Assembly: GCA_015061905.1 (NCBI GenBank)
Contig: SUVQ01000001.1
Coordinates: 248,001 to 312,000 of the forward strand
DNA: 64,000 nucleotides
DNA from: Verrucomicrobiota bacterium
GTDB lineage: Bacteria; Verrucomicrobiota; Verrucomicrobiia; Opitutales; UBA953
Direction: 5' to 3'
Below the pieces are notes generated by a model. That model did no database searches. It saw only the letters and a program-made list of their open reading frames with translations, and was not told the DNA's origin. The translations under genes and the position numbers were made by a program. Positions 1-8,664 of the stretch are shown here, one piece after another. Position 1 is the first letter of the stretch. Every line of letters begins with the position of its first letter.

Positions 1-50
1 AGCAAGCTTTAATAAGCCACAAGCTGTTCTTTCGTAAATTGTGTAAGGTG

Positions 51-190
51 CTGCGGGAACGCCCTCACCGCTTCGCTTGCGGTCCCCTCCCTCTTAGCAA
101 GAGGGAGAGCTTTTTAAAAATCTAAAAAAAGGAAATCAGAAGCTCCTCCCCTTGCTAAGGCGTGGTAGAGGAGTCAGGACTTTCCCGTTA
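51..190. repeat. Intergenic direct repeat copy A (~150 bp family), left of the HigBA module
   Basis: gcgggaacgccctcaccgc..gcttgcggtcccctc..agagggagagcttttt..aaatctaaaaaaa..aaatcagaagctcctccccttgcta..ggcgtggt..aggagtca recurs at 1014-1172. Confidence 0.85.
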
Positions 191-205
191 AACCCTGAAG
201 GATTT

Positions 206-574
206 TTATGCCAACAACAACTCCGTCGGGACATGGAACGCTCGGGAAAAGCCGCGTATAGCCGAAACAGGTATGCCCCGTTTTCCGTTAATAAAAAGAG
301 AAACGGCACTTTTACTTCCGAAATACGGAACCAGATCACATTGCCTCAAACCGCGCTCTTTCATGACGGACAAGACGACATCTCTTGCCGTTATGTTTTC
401 ATCTTTCCACGGGTAATACTCGTTTTCGTAAGCTTCTATTAATGCTCCGAGTGCACGTAGTTCACAAAGCTCATCATCCGAAATTTCATCGCCTTTTCGC
501 ATCAGGGGACGAATCCGGTCGAGAGCTTTTTCGTAATCCGACTTCGTTTTAATCAATGACAATTCCACTTTCAT
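206..574 (-). CDS. higA: HigA-like antitoxin with C-terminal helix-turn-helix domain
   Basis: ORF 122 aa; N-terminal acidic HigA-type region and XRE-like HTH (LRQCDLVPYFGSKSAVSLFINGKRGI); directly downstream of a HigB-like toxin. Confidence 0.8.
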   Translation of the reverse strand: MKVELSLIKTKSDYEKALDRIRPLMRKGDEISDDELCELRALGALIEAYENEYYPWKDENITARDVVLSVMKERGLRQCDLVPYFGSKSAVSLFINGKRGIPVSAIRGFSRAFHVPTELLLA

Positions 575-588
575 CAGAGCGTTTCTCC

Positions 589-879
589 TTAATTAAAATT
601 TTTCTTTGAATATTCCGCATGCGTTCCGATCCATTCAACGAGAGCCATGCCCGCATTGAACGAAACAACCGCGCAGAGCCTTGTTTTATTTCCGCCGATA
701 TTAAACACATAGAATTTTTGAGACGAAATGTAATCCGCAGACGGGAACATTTCTTTCAGTTCTGCGTGATTTTTCCACTGTGCAGCCTCCACTCGTTTTT
801 TCCACTTGGCAATCGCCGCCCGGGAAGTCGGGTGGCGATTGGCGTAATCAACGAGAAGCGGAATACCAAGGATTTTCAT
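589..879 (-). CDS. higB: HigB-family mRNA interferase toxin
   Basis: MKILGIPLLVDYANRHPTSRAAIAKWKKRVEAAQWKNHAELKEMFPSADYI..FNIGGNKTRL matches the HigB family; start trimmed to the internal Met. Confidence 0.8.
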   Translation of the reverse strand: MKILGIPLLVDYANRHPTSRAAIAKWKKRVEAAQWKNHAELKEMFPSADYISSQKFYVFNIGGNKTRLCAVVSFNAGMALVEWIGTHAEYSKKNFN

Positions 880-1013
880 GTGTTTTTGTATTGGGACAAA
901 ATTTTGAAGAGAACGCAAGAAAAGTTTACAAAATGAAAACTTTTTATTTCGTGCGGGAACGCGATTTTTTGAGGGGTTTAACCACGGAAAGCACGGAACA
1001 ACACGGATGAAAG

Positions 1014-1172
1014 TTGCGGGAACGCCCTCACCGCTGCGCTTCGCTTGCGGTCCCCTCGCTCTTGGTAAGAGGGAGAGCTTTTTTAAAAATCTAAAAAAAG
1101 AAAATCAGAAGCTCCTCCCCTTGCTAGGGGGGGGGCGCGCCGAAGGCGTGGTGGAGGAGTCAAAACTTTCCA
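1014..1172. repeat. Intergenic direct repeat copy B, right of the HigBA module
   Basis: Near-identical to 51-190, same orientation, with small indels including a G9 run. Confidence 0.85.
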
Positions 1173-1295
1173 GCCTTCCACGCGGGAACGTTTTTTAGAA
1201 TAAACACTTAGACCTCACAAAAAAACATCCGTGAAAATCCGTGTTATCCGTGGTTAACCTCCCCAAAAACTCCGTGGCTCTGTGAGAGTGTTTTA

Positions 1296-2408
1296 TTATT
1301 TTTTTATCAGCTCCACGGTTCGGGTCGGGAACGCGAAGCGAATTTCGGCGGCATTGAATCGGCGCAGAATTTCGAGATTTACGAAGTGAGCGAAAGCGTT
1401 GGCGGCGGAAATATCGGAGCCCGAAAAAGCGTAAATTACGCGAATATTCAAGGTGGAGTCCGTGAAGTCGCTAAAAAACACGGCGGGAACGCTTCCGGCT
1501 TCCAGCTTTCCGGAATTGTTTAAAACGGATTTTACGATTTCGACGGCTTCTTCGATTTTTTCCGGCGGAGTATCGTAAGTAAGACCGAGATTTATCACGC
1601 GGCGAATTTTTTCGCGTGAAGAAATGGTCGTGATTGCGCGATTGGCGAGATCCGCGTTCGGAATCGAAATTTCGTGATCTTCGATTGTGCGCAGGCGCGT
1701 GGATCTCAAGCCGATTTCGACTACGGTTGCCGGCGTTCCCGTGCCTATATCAACAATATCGCCGACGGTAAAGGGGCGATCGATGACGAGCATCGCCGTG
1801 CCGAAAAAGTTTTTCACGGTATCCTGCGAAGCGAGGCTAAGCGCGAGTCCGCCGATTCCTATCATGGCAAGAATTTCCGCCGGTTGCGTATCCGTCAGCA
1901 CGCGCACGACGAGTAAAATTCCCCAAAACAGGATAAGGATTTTCAAAACTGCGCCTACCAGCGGCGCGAGCGAGGCGAACGCCGGGCTTCCGGCGTGTTT
2001 TTCCGCATATTTTCGAATGAAACGAATCGGCAAAAGCACGAGGTTCCACAACAATTGCGTTTGCGCGATGACGATTAAAATCCAAAATGCGCGGTCGAGC
2101 AAAGAAGCGGCGGCGAGCATATTTGCCGCTTCGTTTTCAGCGGGAACGGGAAAAAGCAACAGGCGATACGCAAGCACGCCGCCCGCCAAGCCCGAAACCG
2201 GAAGCATCCGGAAAACGGAATTTAAAACAATAAACGCGGCGCCGAAGCGACCGCGAAGCCAAGCTTGGAGCTTTTCGGAAAATTTCAAAAGTGCACGCGA
2301 AGCGATTTTTCCGGCGGAAAAACCGACAATCGCCAACGCAAGAAACATCAGCGTATCGAGCCCGCTCGGGAACGCGGTTTTTACGGTTTGAACAAATGAA
2401 ACTTCCAT
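1296..2408 (-). CDS. MscS-family mechanosensitive ion channel
   Basis: 370 aa; GIGGLALSLASQDTVKNFFGTAMLVIDRPFTVGDIVDI and later VEIGLRSTRLRTIEDHEISIPNA are MscS signatures. Confidence 0.9.
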   Translation of the reverse strand: MEVSFVQTVKTAFPSGLDTLMFLALAIVGFSAGKIASRALLKFSEKLQAWLRGRFGAAFIVLNSVFRMLPVSGLAGGVLAYRLLLFPVPAENEAANMLAAASLLDRAFWILIVIAQTQLLWNLVLLPIRFIRKYAEKHAGSPAFASLAPLVGAVLKILILFWGILLVVRVLTDTQPAEILAMIGIGGLALSLASQDTVKNFFGTAMLVIDRPFTVGDIVDIGTGTPATVVEIGLRSTRLRTIEDHEISIPNADLANRAITTISSREKIRRVINLGLTYDTPPEKIEEAVEIVKSVLNNSGKLEAGSVPAVFFSDFTDSTLNIRVIYAFSGSDISAANAFAHFVNLEILRRFNAAEIRFAFPTRTVELIKK

Positions 2409-2450
2409 TTTTTTACTTCGGAATTAAAAATCAAAAAAAAACTTTTGCGC

Positions 2451-4808
2451 TTAAAGTTCCTTTTCCCAGGAAGAACCCAGCAAAACGATTTCGGGAACAA
2501 GATCGATTCCGGATTCCGCTTTCACTATTCCGTGAACGCGTCGCACAAGCGAAAGAATGTCTGCCGCTTTGGCTCCTTCTTTTGCGATAATGAAATTGGC
2601 GTGAATATCCGAAATTTCCGCGCCACCGACGCTTGAGCCTTTGAGCCCGAGATCGTCGATGAGCTTTCCGGCGGAAATGCCCGTGGGATTTCTGAACGTG
2701 CAACCTGCAGAGCGTTCCCGCGGCTGAGAATCGCGCCGCACCTCGGCATAAGCGGAAGTAACTTTTTGAATATCTTCAAGCGAGCGGCGCTCTTTGGAGC
2801 CCAAAACGGCACTGAGCACGATGGCACCGTGGAGTTCCGGGCAATCGCGATAAACGGGATTCATCTGTTCGCGCCGGGCTTCGTGGCGCGTGCCGTCGGG
2901 CATAATCCATTCAACGGATTCGACGACATCGAAAATCGAAGCTCCCATCGCGCCGGCATTCATGCGCAATGCGCCGCCGAGCGTTCCCGGGATTCCTTCC
3001 AAAAACTCGAAGCCGCCCAAGCCTTCGCGCATTGCAAATCCGCACAGTTCCTTGAGCTTCGTTCCCGCGCCGACGCGGATGCGGTCGCGCCCGTCCGATG
3101 CCGTTTCCGCGCCCGGGTCGAAACCCCGGCGGACGCGCCTTGCGCCGCGCCACGCCGGACGGGAAAGGCGAATCACCAAACCGGAAAAACCTTCGTCCGC
3201 AACGAGAAGATTGGATCCGCGCCCGAGCACGAAAACCGGAATTTCGTAAACGGCGGCTCCGCGAAGAAGCACTTCCAGTTCGTTCACGTTTGCGGGTTCG
3301 GCGTAAAAGCGAGCGTTCCCGCCGAGCCCCAAAGTTGTCATTTTCCCGACGGATTTATCTTCTTCAAAAAGAGTATCCGCCGGCAAAAGCCGTTTCATGC
3401 GCTGGGCAAAACCTTCCGAATCTCCGCGCGTGCGGGAGGCTTCTTTGAGCCAGAGTTCACGCACAAAAACGGCGGCGGCGATGCGGTCAATATCGCCCGC
3501 GCCGATGAAAGCGACGAGGGTTTCCGTATTCTCGCTTTCGGCAACAATTTCGCGCAGGCGAGCGTGAAGCCCTGCCGTATTCGAATATAGGTGAATGCTT
3601 CCCGTTCCCGCCGGAATGTTGGCGAGAATGTCCGCCGCGTCGCCGCCGGGAACGTGGGCTTCCCCTGCGGAATAAACCGGCATCAGTAAAGTTTCATCCG
3701 CAACGGAAAGAGCTTTTGCAAATTCCGCAGCGTATTGCCTTGTGCGGGAATAACGATGCGGCTGAAAAACGGCGACAACCCGCCCGAGGTGCGTTTCCCG
3801 CAAAAGCCGCAAAAGCGCGGAGATTTCCGTCGGGTGGTGCGCGTAGTCCGCAATGACTTTGAGGCGATTTCCCCGGTAAAGCACATCTTGGCGACGGCGC
3901 ATTCCGGAAAATTTTCCGAGCGGCTCCACGCCGATTTTTCCGTTCCCGATATAGGCGGTGGCGGCGAGTGCCAAAACGGCATTCATGATGTTGAAACGTC
4001 CGGCAACGGGAAGTGTCAGCGTTCCCGTGTTGAATTTTCCGCCGAGTTCTACGACGGTTTCGGTGTTCCCCGCCCGCAAAACGCGAAATGCGTAATCGCC
4101 GCTCGGTCCGACCTTAAAAACGGGCACTTCGACAGATGAGGCAACGCGCTCAAGCCGCGCGGAGTTTTCCGGAATGAAAACAGCTTTTCGCGTTCTCAAA
4201 AATAAATCGCGAAACGTTTTTTCCAAATCTTCCTCACTGCGGTAATAGTCCGGATGATCCCAATCAAGATTGACGGCAACCGTAATTTCGGGAGAAAAAT
4301 TGGCGATGGTGCCGTCGCTTTCGTCTACTTCGGCTACCACCCAATCCGTTGCCGAGGAAAAATGCGCCGGCGGCTGAGCCGGATTCCGGTAGAGCCCGCC
4401 GAGCACGTAGCCGATGTCCGTTCCCGCCGCGATAAGGGATTGAGCGAGCATACCGCTCGTGGTTGTTTTCCCGTGGCTTCCGCAGACGGCTACCAGTTTT
4501 TTTGATGCCACGCGCTCGGCGAGAAGTTCCCCGCGGCGCACCATGCGCATACCGCGTTCCCGCGCCAAATCGTAGAGCGGATGCCCGGGCTTGACGGCGC
4601 TGGAACGCCCGACGAGAGCAACGTCCGAATCCGGCGTAGAGGTCAGGCGCACGCCCGCTTTTTCCAAAAATACGAGCATGGGAGAATCCGTCGCGTCGTC
4701 CCAACCGGAAATATCCCATCCTTCCTCGCACATGTAAACGGCGAGCGGACCAACGCCCATTCCGCAAACGCCGAGAAGCCATGCGGATTTTTCAGTCGAA
4801 ATACTCAT
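2451..4808 (-). CDS. murC-murB: Bifunctional UDP-N-acetylmuramate-alanine ligase / UDP-N-acetylenolpyruvoylglucosamine reductase (MurC-MurB fusion)
   Basis: 785 aa; MurC motif GSHGKTTTSGML and YAHHPTEI, then MurB FAD motif VFVLGRGSNLLVADEGFSGLVIRL and FEFLEGIPGTLGGALRMNAGAMG. Confidence 0.92.
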   Translation of the reverse strand: MSISTEKSAWLLGVCGMGVGPLAVYMCEEGWDISGWDDATDSPMLVFLEKAGVRLTSTPDSDVALVGRSSAVKPGHPLYDLARERGMRMVRRGELLAERVASKKLVAVCGSHGKTTTSGMLAQSLIAAGTDIGYVLGGLYRNPAQPPAHFSSATDWVVAEVDESDGTIANFSPEITVAVNLDWDHPDYYRSEEDLEKTFRDLFLRTRKAVFIPENSARLERVASSVEVPVFKVGPSGDYAFRVLRAGNTETVVELGGKFNTGTLTLPVAGRFNIMNAVLALAATAYIGNGKIGVEPLGKFSGMRRRQDVLYRGNRLKVIADYAHHPTEISALLRLLRETHLGRVVAVFQPHRYSRTRQYAAEFAKALSVADETLLMPVYSAGEAHVPGGDAADILANIPAGTGSIHLYSNTAGLHARLREIVAESENTETLVAFIGAGDIDRIAAAVFVRELWLKEASRTRGDSEGFAQRMKRLLPADTLFEEDKSVGKMTTLGLGGNARFYAEPANVNELEVLLRGAAVYEIPVFVLGRGSNLLVADEGFSGLVIRLSRPAWRGARRVRRGFDPGAETASDGRDRIRVGAGTKLKELCGFAMREGLGGFEFLEGIPGTLGGALRMNAGAMGASIFDVVESVEWIMPDGTRHEARREQMNPVYRDCPELHGAIVLSAVLGSKERRSLEDIQKVTSAYAEVRRDSQPRERSAGCTFRNPTGISAGKLIDDLGLKGSSVGGAEISDIHANFIIAKEGAKAADILSLVRRVHGIVKAESGIDLVPEIVLLGSSWEKEL

Positions 4809-4900
4809 TTTTTAGGGTGGAAATCAGTTTGCGGAAATTATGGGCAGATTGCGTTTCCGGAAGGAGAAAGGCTTTTTCCGTCCGGAATTTCATTAAGCTT

Positions 4901-6025
4901 TTATGCCTGTTCGGCACGGAGAATTTTCCGGTCCTTGGTGGCGTAGTGCACGAGGTCGGAAACGACATTGTCCCAAACGTATTCGCGCGCCAGTTTTTCG
5001 ATATTTTCGCGGAAGCGCGGCAACAGGTCTTTATCGGAAATAATTTCGAGAACGATACCCGTCAGCGAATCGATCTCGGATTGAGGCACCATTATTCCCG
5101 CGCCTTTTTCCTGATAATATTTTGCGTTTGCCGCCTGGTGATTATCTGCGGCAAACGGATAAGGAACGAGAATTGCGGGAACGCGGCAGGCGATGCACTC
5201 CGCAAGCGTTCCCGCGCCTGCGCGGGAAATGACGATGTCGGCGGCGGAAAGAGCTTCCGCCATCGTATCGCAGAAAGGAATAAACCGGGCGACAACGGGT
5301 TCTCCGGTAGCGGAAGTTTTTTCGATAAGCGCGTCTTTAATATCTTTTCCCGGTCCCGTCACGCAAAGCACGGAAATTCCGGCGGCGGAAAACTGCTCCC
5401 ACGCGGACAATATCCAATCGTTGAGAGGTTTTGCGCCTTGGCTTCCGCCGAAAATCGCCACGAGTCTACCGTTTTCGGGGAAACCGAGCATTCGGCGGCA
5501 TTTCGCCTTATCGAGCGGCTTAATTTCCCGACGCACCGGGAATCCCGCAGAGCGGAAAACCAAGGGAGAAAGCCCCTTGACGCGAACTCCCGGCGGAAGA
5601 TAAACCCGCGTGGAAATTCTGGAAATCCAGCGCACCGCCTTGCCGGGAATGCGGTTTGCTTCGTGCAAAATAACGGGAATGAAAAGCACTTTGCACACAA
5701 GTGCCATTCCCAAAGTCATAAATCCGCCGAAACTGACATAAGCCGCCGGGCGATTTTTCAGAAGAAAAGCAAACGCGAACGCAATCGCCGAGCACTGCGA
5801 ACAAAAAAAGCGGAGCAGACCCATCGGCGAAAAATCCAGTCCCGCGCCCGGAGCGCGGCGAAATTCCAACTGCGGATATTTTTCCAAAAGCCGCGCATCT
5901 ATTTTCTTTCGGCTCACAATCAGAACACAACGATACCCGAGATCGGTGAGGCGTTCCGCAAGTGCAATGCCCGGCGATAAGTGTCCGCCGGTTCCCCCGC
6001 AAGCAATAACGAATGTTTTTCTCAT
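4901..6025 (-). CDS. murG: UDP-N-acetylglucosamine transferase MurG
   Basis: 374 aa; IACGGTGGHLSPGIALAE and IFGGSQGAKPLNDW. Confidence 0.95.
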   Translation of the reverse strand: MRKTFVIACGGTGGHLSPGIALAERLTDLGYRCVLIVSRKKIDARLLEKYPQLEFRRAPGAGLDFSPMGLLRFFCSQCSAIAFAFAFLLKNRPAAYVSFGGFMTLGMALVCKVLFIPVILHEANRIPGKAVRWISRISTRVYLPPGVRVKGLSPLVFRSAGFPVRREIKPLDKAKCRRMLGFPENGRLVAIFGGSQGAKPLNDWILSAWEQFSAAGISVLCVTGPGKDIKDALIEKTSATGEPVVARFIPFCDTMAEALSAADIVISRAGAGTLAECIACRVPAILVPYPFAADNHQAANAKYYQEKGAGIMVPQSEIDSLTGIVLEIISDKDLLPRFRENIEKLAREYVWDNVVSDLVHYATKDRKILRAEQA

Positions 6026-6028
6026 AAA

Positions 6029-7315
6029 TTAAATCCGATTTTTTAAAACGTTATCGCGCTCTCCGGTAAATGCCGGCGGCGGGAACGCGCTTCGACGCCA
6101 ACTACGCATTGCGTTGAGCATCATCCCGGTCAGCGAAAACATTACGACAATATTACTGCCGCCGTAGCTGACAAAAGGAAGCGACATTCCTTTCGTGGGC
6201 AACATTCCCGTCACCACACCCATATTGATAAGTGCCTGCAAAACAATGAAAAGCAAAGCACCCAAGCAAATATTGAAGTAAAAAACATCCGGAATGCGTC
6301 GAAGCCTGAAAATCACGACCAAAAAAATTAACAGAAAAACAAGCACCACCGTAGAGGCGAAAACGAAGCCGAGCTCCTCTCCGACGACGGCAAAAACAAA
6401 GTCCGTATGCGCTTCCGGAAGAAAGTAACGATACTGCACGCCGTTTCCCAAGCCCTCGCCTTTCCAGCCGCCGCCGCCGAACGCCAGCAACGCCTGCCAA
6501 AGTTGGTAGCCTTCCTCCAATTTTGTTCCTTCCGGATCCAAAAACGCCGTGATTCGCTTCAGGCGATTCGGCCAAAAATAAACGACTGCCGAGAACGCCG
6601 CCAAGCCGGCCGTTACGACGGGAACGAGGTAAGCCAACCGGGCTCCGGAAAGAAAAAGCATGGAAAAACCGACGGCGGCGCAAAGTGCCATTGTTCCCAA
6701 GTCCGGACCCAACGCCACGAGTCCGCAGAGCAGACCGATGATGAGGCACGGATTAATGAATCCGAAAAACAAATCTCCGAGAAACTCGGATGTCGGAATA
6801 CAAAAATACTTAGGTTTCCACCACGTTATTTTTGCGTGTTGCAAAAAACGTTGCGCTCCCGCGAGGTAGTGTGCGAGGGCAAAAACAAGCGTGATTTTTG
6901 CAAAATCGCTCGCCTGAAAACGAAGAAAACCCAAATTAATCCAACGCCACGAGCCGTTCACTTCCACGCCCGGGAACGTCGACCCGAAAAATTTTACTCC
7001 GGGAATCGCAACCCGCGCGCAAATCAGCAAAACACAGGCCAGCCCGACAATCCACCACACGTATTTTCGCAACTTTTGCAAGTTCACCTTGTAAAAGAAA
7101 AACCCGGCAATCATCGCGGGCACAAGGTAAATTAATTGCATCCGAAACGTATAGAGCGGATCGTGCTCAAGGCGCATGGATTCCCGCAAATACTGACCGG
7201 CACTCGTCTGTATTACCAAGCCGAAAATCGCCAACACCAGAACAAAGAAAACGACAATCCCCGCATCTGTATCGAAGCGGGGAAAGCCGGAAGAGGAGCC
7301 GGGACGCTCAGACAT
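6029..7315 (-). CDS. ftsW: FtsW/RodA/SpoVE-family lipid II flippase/polymerase
   Basis: 428 aa; multi-TM, FTVVGEELGF-like (FAVVGEELGFV), LPFVSYGGSN. Confidence 0.93.
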   Translation of the reverse strand: MSERPGSSSGFPRFDTDAGIVVFFVLVLAIFGLVIQTSAGQYLRESMRLEHDPLYTFRMQLIYLVPAMIAGFFFYKVNLQKLRKYVWWIVGLACVLLICARVAIPGVKFFGSTFPGVEVNGSWRWINLGFLRFQASDFAKITLVFALAHYLAGAQRFLQHAKITWWKPKYFCIPTSEFLGDLFFGFINPCLIIGLLCGLVALGPDLGTMALCAAVGFSMLFLSGARLAYLVPVVTAGLAAFSAVVYFWPNRLKRITAFLDPEGTKLEEGYQLWQALLAFGGGGWKGEGLGNGVQYRYFLPEAHTDFVFAVVGEELGFVFASTVVLVFLLIFLVVIFRLRRIPDVFYFNICLGALLFIVLQALINMGVVTGMLPTKGMSLPFVSYGGSNIVVMFSLTGMMLNAMRSWRRSAFPPPAFTGERDNVLKNRI

Positions 7316-7352
7316 TAATTCGAATCCCTATTCGAATTGAACCCGGAAAAAA

Positions 7353-8237
7353 CTATTTTGCCGGCGTTCCCGTTGCCGGACCGGAGGACTCTGACTTGTC
7401 CGCCGAAAAAGAAGAACCGAACTCTCCGAAGCCGCCCTCGGGCATTCCGAAATTTTCTTCGGCGTTTGCCGTTTCGGCAGATTCTTTCTTTTCCTCAGGC
7501 TTCTTTTCGGGTTCCGACTTCTCGGGAACGCTTTCCGCCGGAGCCACCGTTTTCGGAGCTTCCGCAGGTTCAGCCTGCGTTTCCTTTTTCTCCGCCGCCG
7601 ATTCCGGATTTTTCTGTTCCTTGGAGGGAATCACCAACTTTTGTCCCACGAAAATCGTGTCTTTTTTCAAGTTGTTCGCTTTCTTCAGCTGAGCAACGGA
7701 AATTTTGTGCTTTTGAGCAATCGTCCCGAGAACATCGCCTTTTTTGACAATGTAGACATCGCCGGAAACCGCGACTTTTTCTTCCTTCGCTTTCGGTTTC
7801 GGAGCCGGAATTGTCAGCTTTTGCCCTTCAAAAATCGTGCCGTTGAGAGAAATACCGTTCGCGTCTGCAATTTCTTTCGGAGTTACGCCGTGGCGGACGG
7901 CAATTGTCGAAAGCATGTCGCCCTTTTGAACGCGGTAAACTGTCGATTTTCCCGTAGTTTCCGGCGCGACCGGAGCCGGTGTCGTTTTTTCTTCTGCGGG
8001 AACGGCTTTCTTTTTTTCCGGAACGGAGGCGGCGGGAACGGCGGAAGCCGGAGCCGGTGTCGACGAAGCGGGTTTTGCAACCGAGGGACCGGATTTGCGC
8101 GCGCCGCCGGAATAAATGCTCGTATCGCTGTGCCAGGTGTCGGAGCCGCTTTCGGGACCGCGGCAACCGTTGACAAGAAGGAGGAACACGCAAATGTGCG
8201 CGAATACAACTCCGGAAACTGTGAGCAGGGATCTCAT
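7353..8237 (-). CDS. LysM-domain cell-wall protein (two LysM repeats, Pro/Glu-rich tail)
   Basis: 294 aa; YRVQKGDMLSTIAVRHGVTPKEIADANGI and YIVKKGDVLGTIAQKHKISVAQLKKANNL. Confidence 0.88.
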   Translation of the reverse strand: MRSLLTVSGVVFAHICVFLLLVNGCRGPESGSDTWHSDTSIYSGGARKSGPSVAKPASSTPAPASAVPAASVPEKKKAVPAEEKTTPAPVAPETTGKSTVYRVQKGDMLSTIAVRHGVTPKEIADANGISLNGTIFEGQKLTIPAPKPKAKEEKVAVSGDVYIVKKGDVLGTIAQKHKISVAQLKKANNLKKDTIFVGQKLVIPSKEQKNPESAAEKKETQAEPAEAPKTVAPAESVPEKSEPEKKPEEKKESAETANAEENFGMPEGGFGEFGSSFSADKSESSGPATGTPAK

Positions 8238-8249
8238 GACGGTTTTATT

Positions 8250-8640
8250 TTTTAAATGAATGAGTTATGCGAAAACGGGAATCCGAAGGTGAATCTCCAT
8301 TTCCTTTGTTTGACAGAAGTTTTGTAATTTTTTTACGAAAAGTCGAAACTATTTTTATGTTATTCACAAAAGTTTTATCCACATGCAAAAACTTTCCGTT
8401 TTTATGTGAATAACCTCTCCAAGCCTTTTAAAATAAAGGTTTTCTTTGTTAATTTTTACGGAATAACCTCCGAATTTTAAAAGTTATTCACATTTATTCG
8501 CGGCTTTCCGTGATAATATCTTTGTGAATAACCTTAAACTTCGGCTTTGAAGTATCGCGTATTCGTTCTGCCAACCGTAAGGGTAAAAACGTTGAAAGGC
8601 AATGTTATTTTCTACTTATTCGGTAATATTTTTTATAGCG
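8250..8640. other. oriC: Candidate chromosomal replication origin (oriC)
   Basis: Five exact DnaA boxes: TTATTCACA 8360-8368, TTATCCACA 8375-8383, TGTGAATAA 8405-8413, TTATTCACA 8484-8492, TGTGAATAA 8523-8531; AT-rich intergenic DNA; dnaN, mnmE, mnmG and parS nearby. Confidence 0.82.
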
Positions 8641-8664
8641 AAACGGAGAGCTCCGATTTTGATG

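Noticed and set aside
1128-1136. G9 homopolymer as a phase-variation tract
   Set aside because: It lies inside intergenic repeat copy B with no ORF or promoter it would clearly switch.
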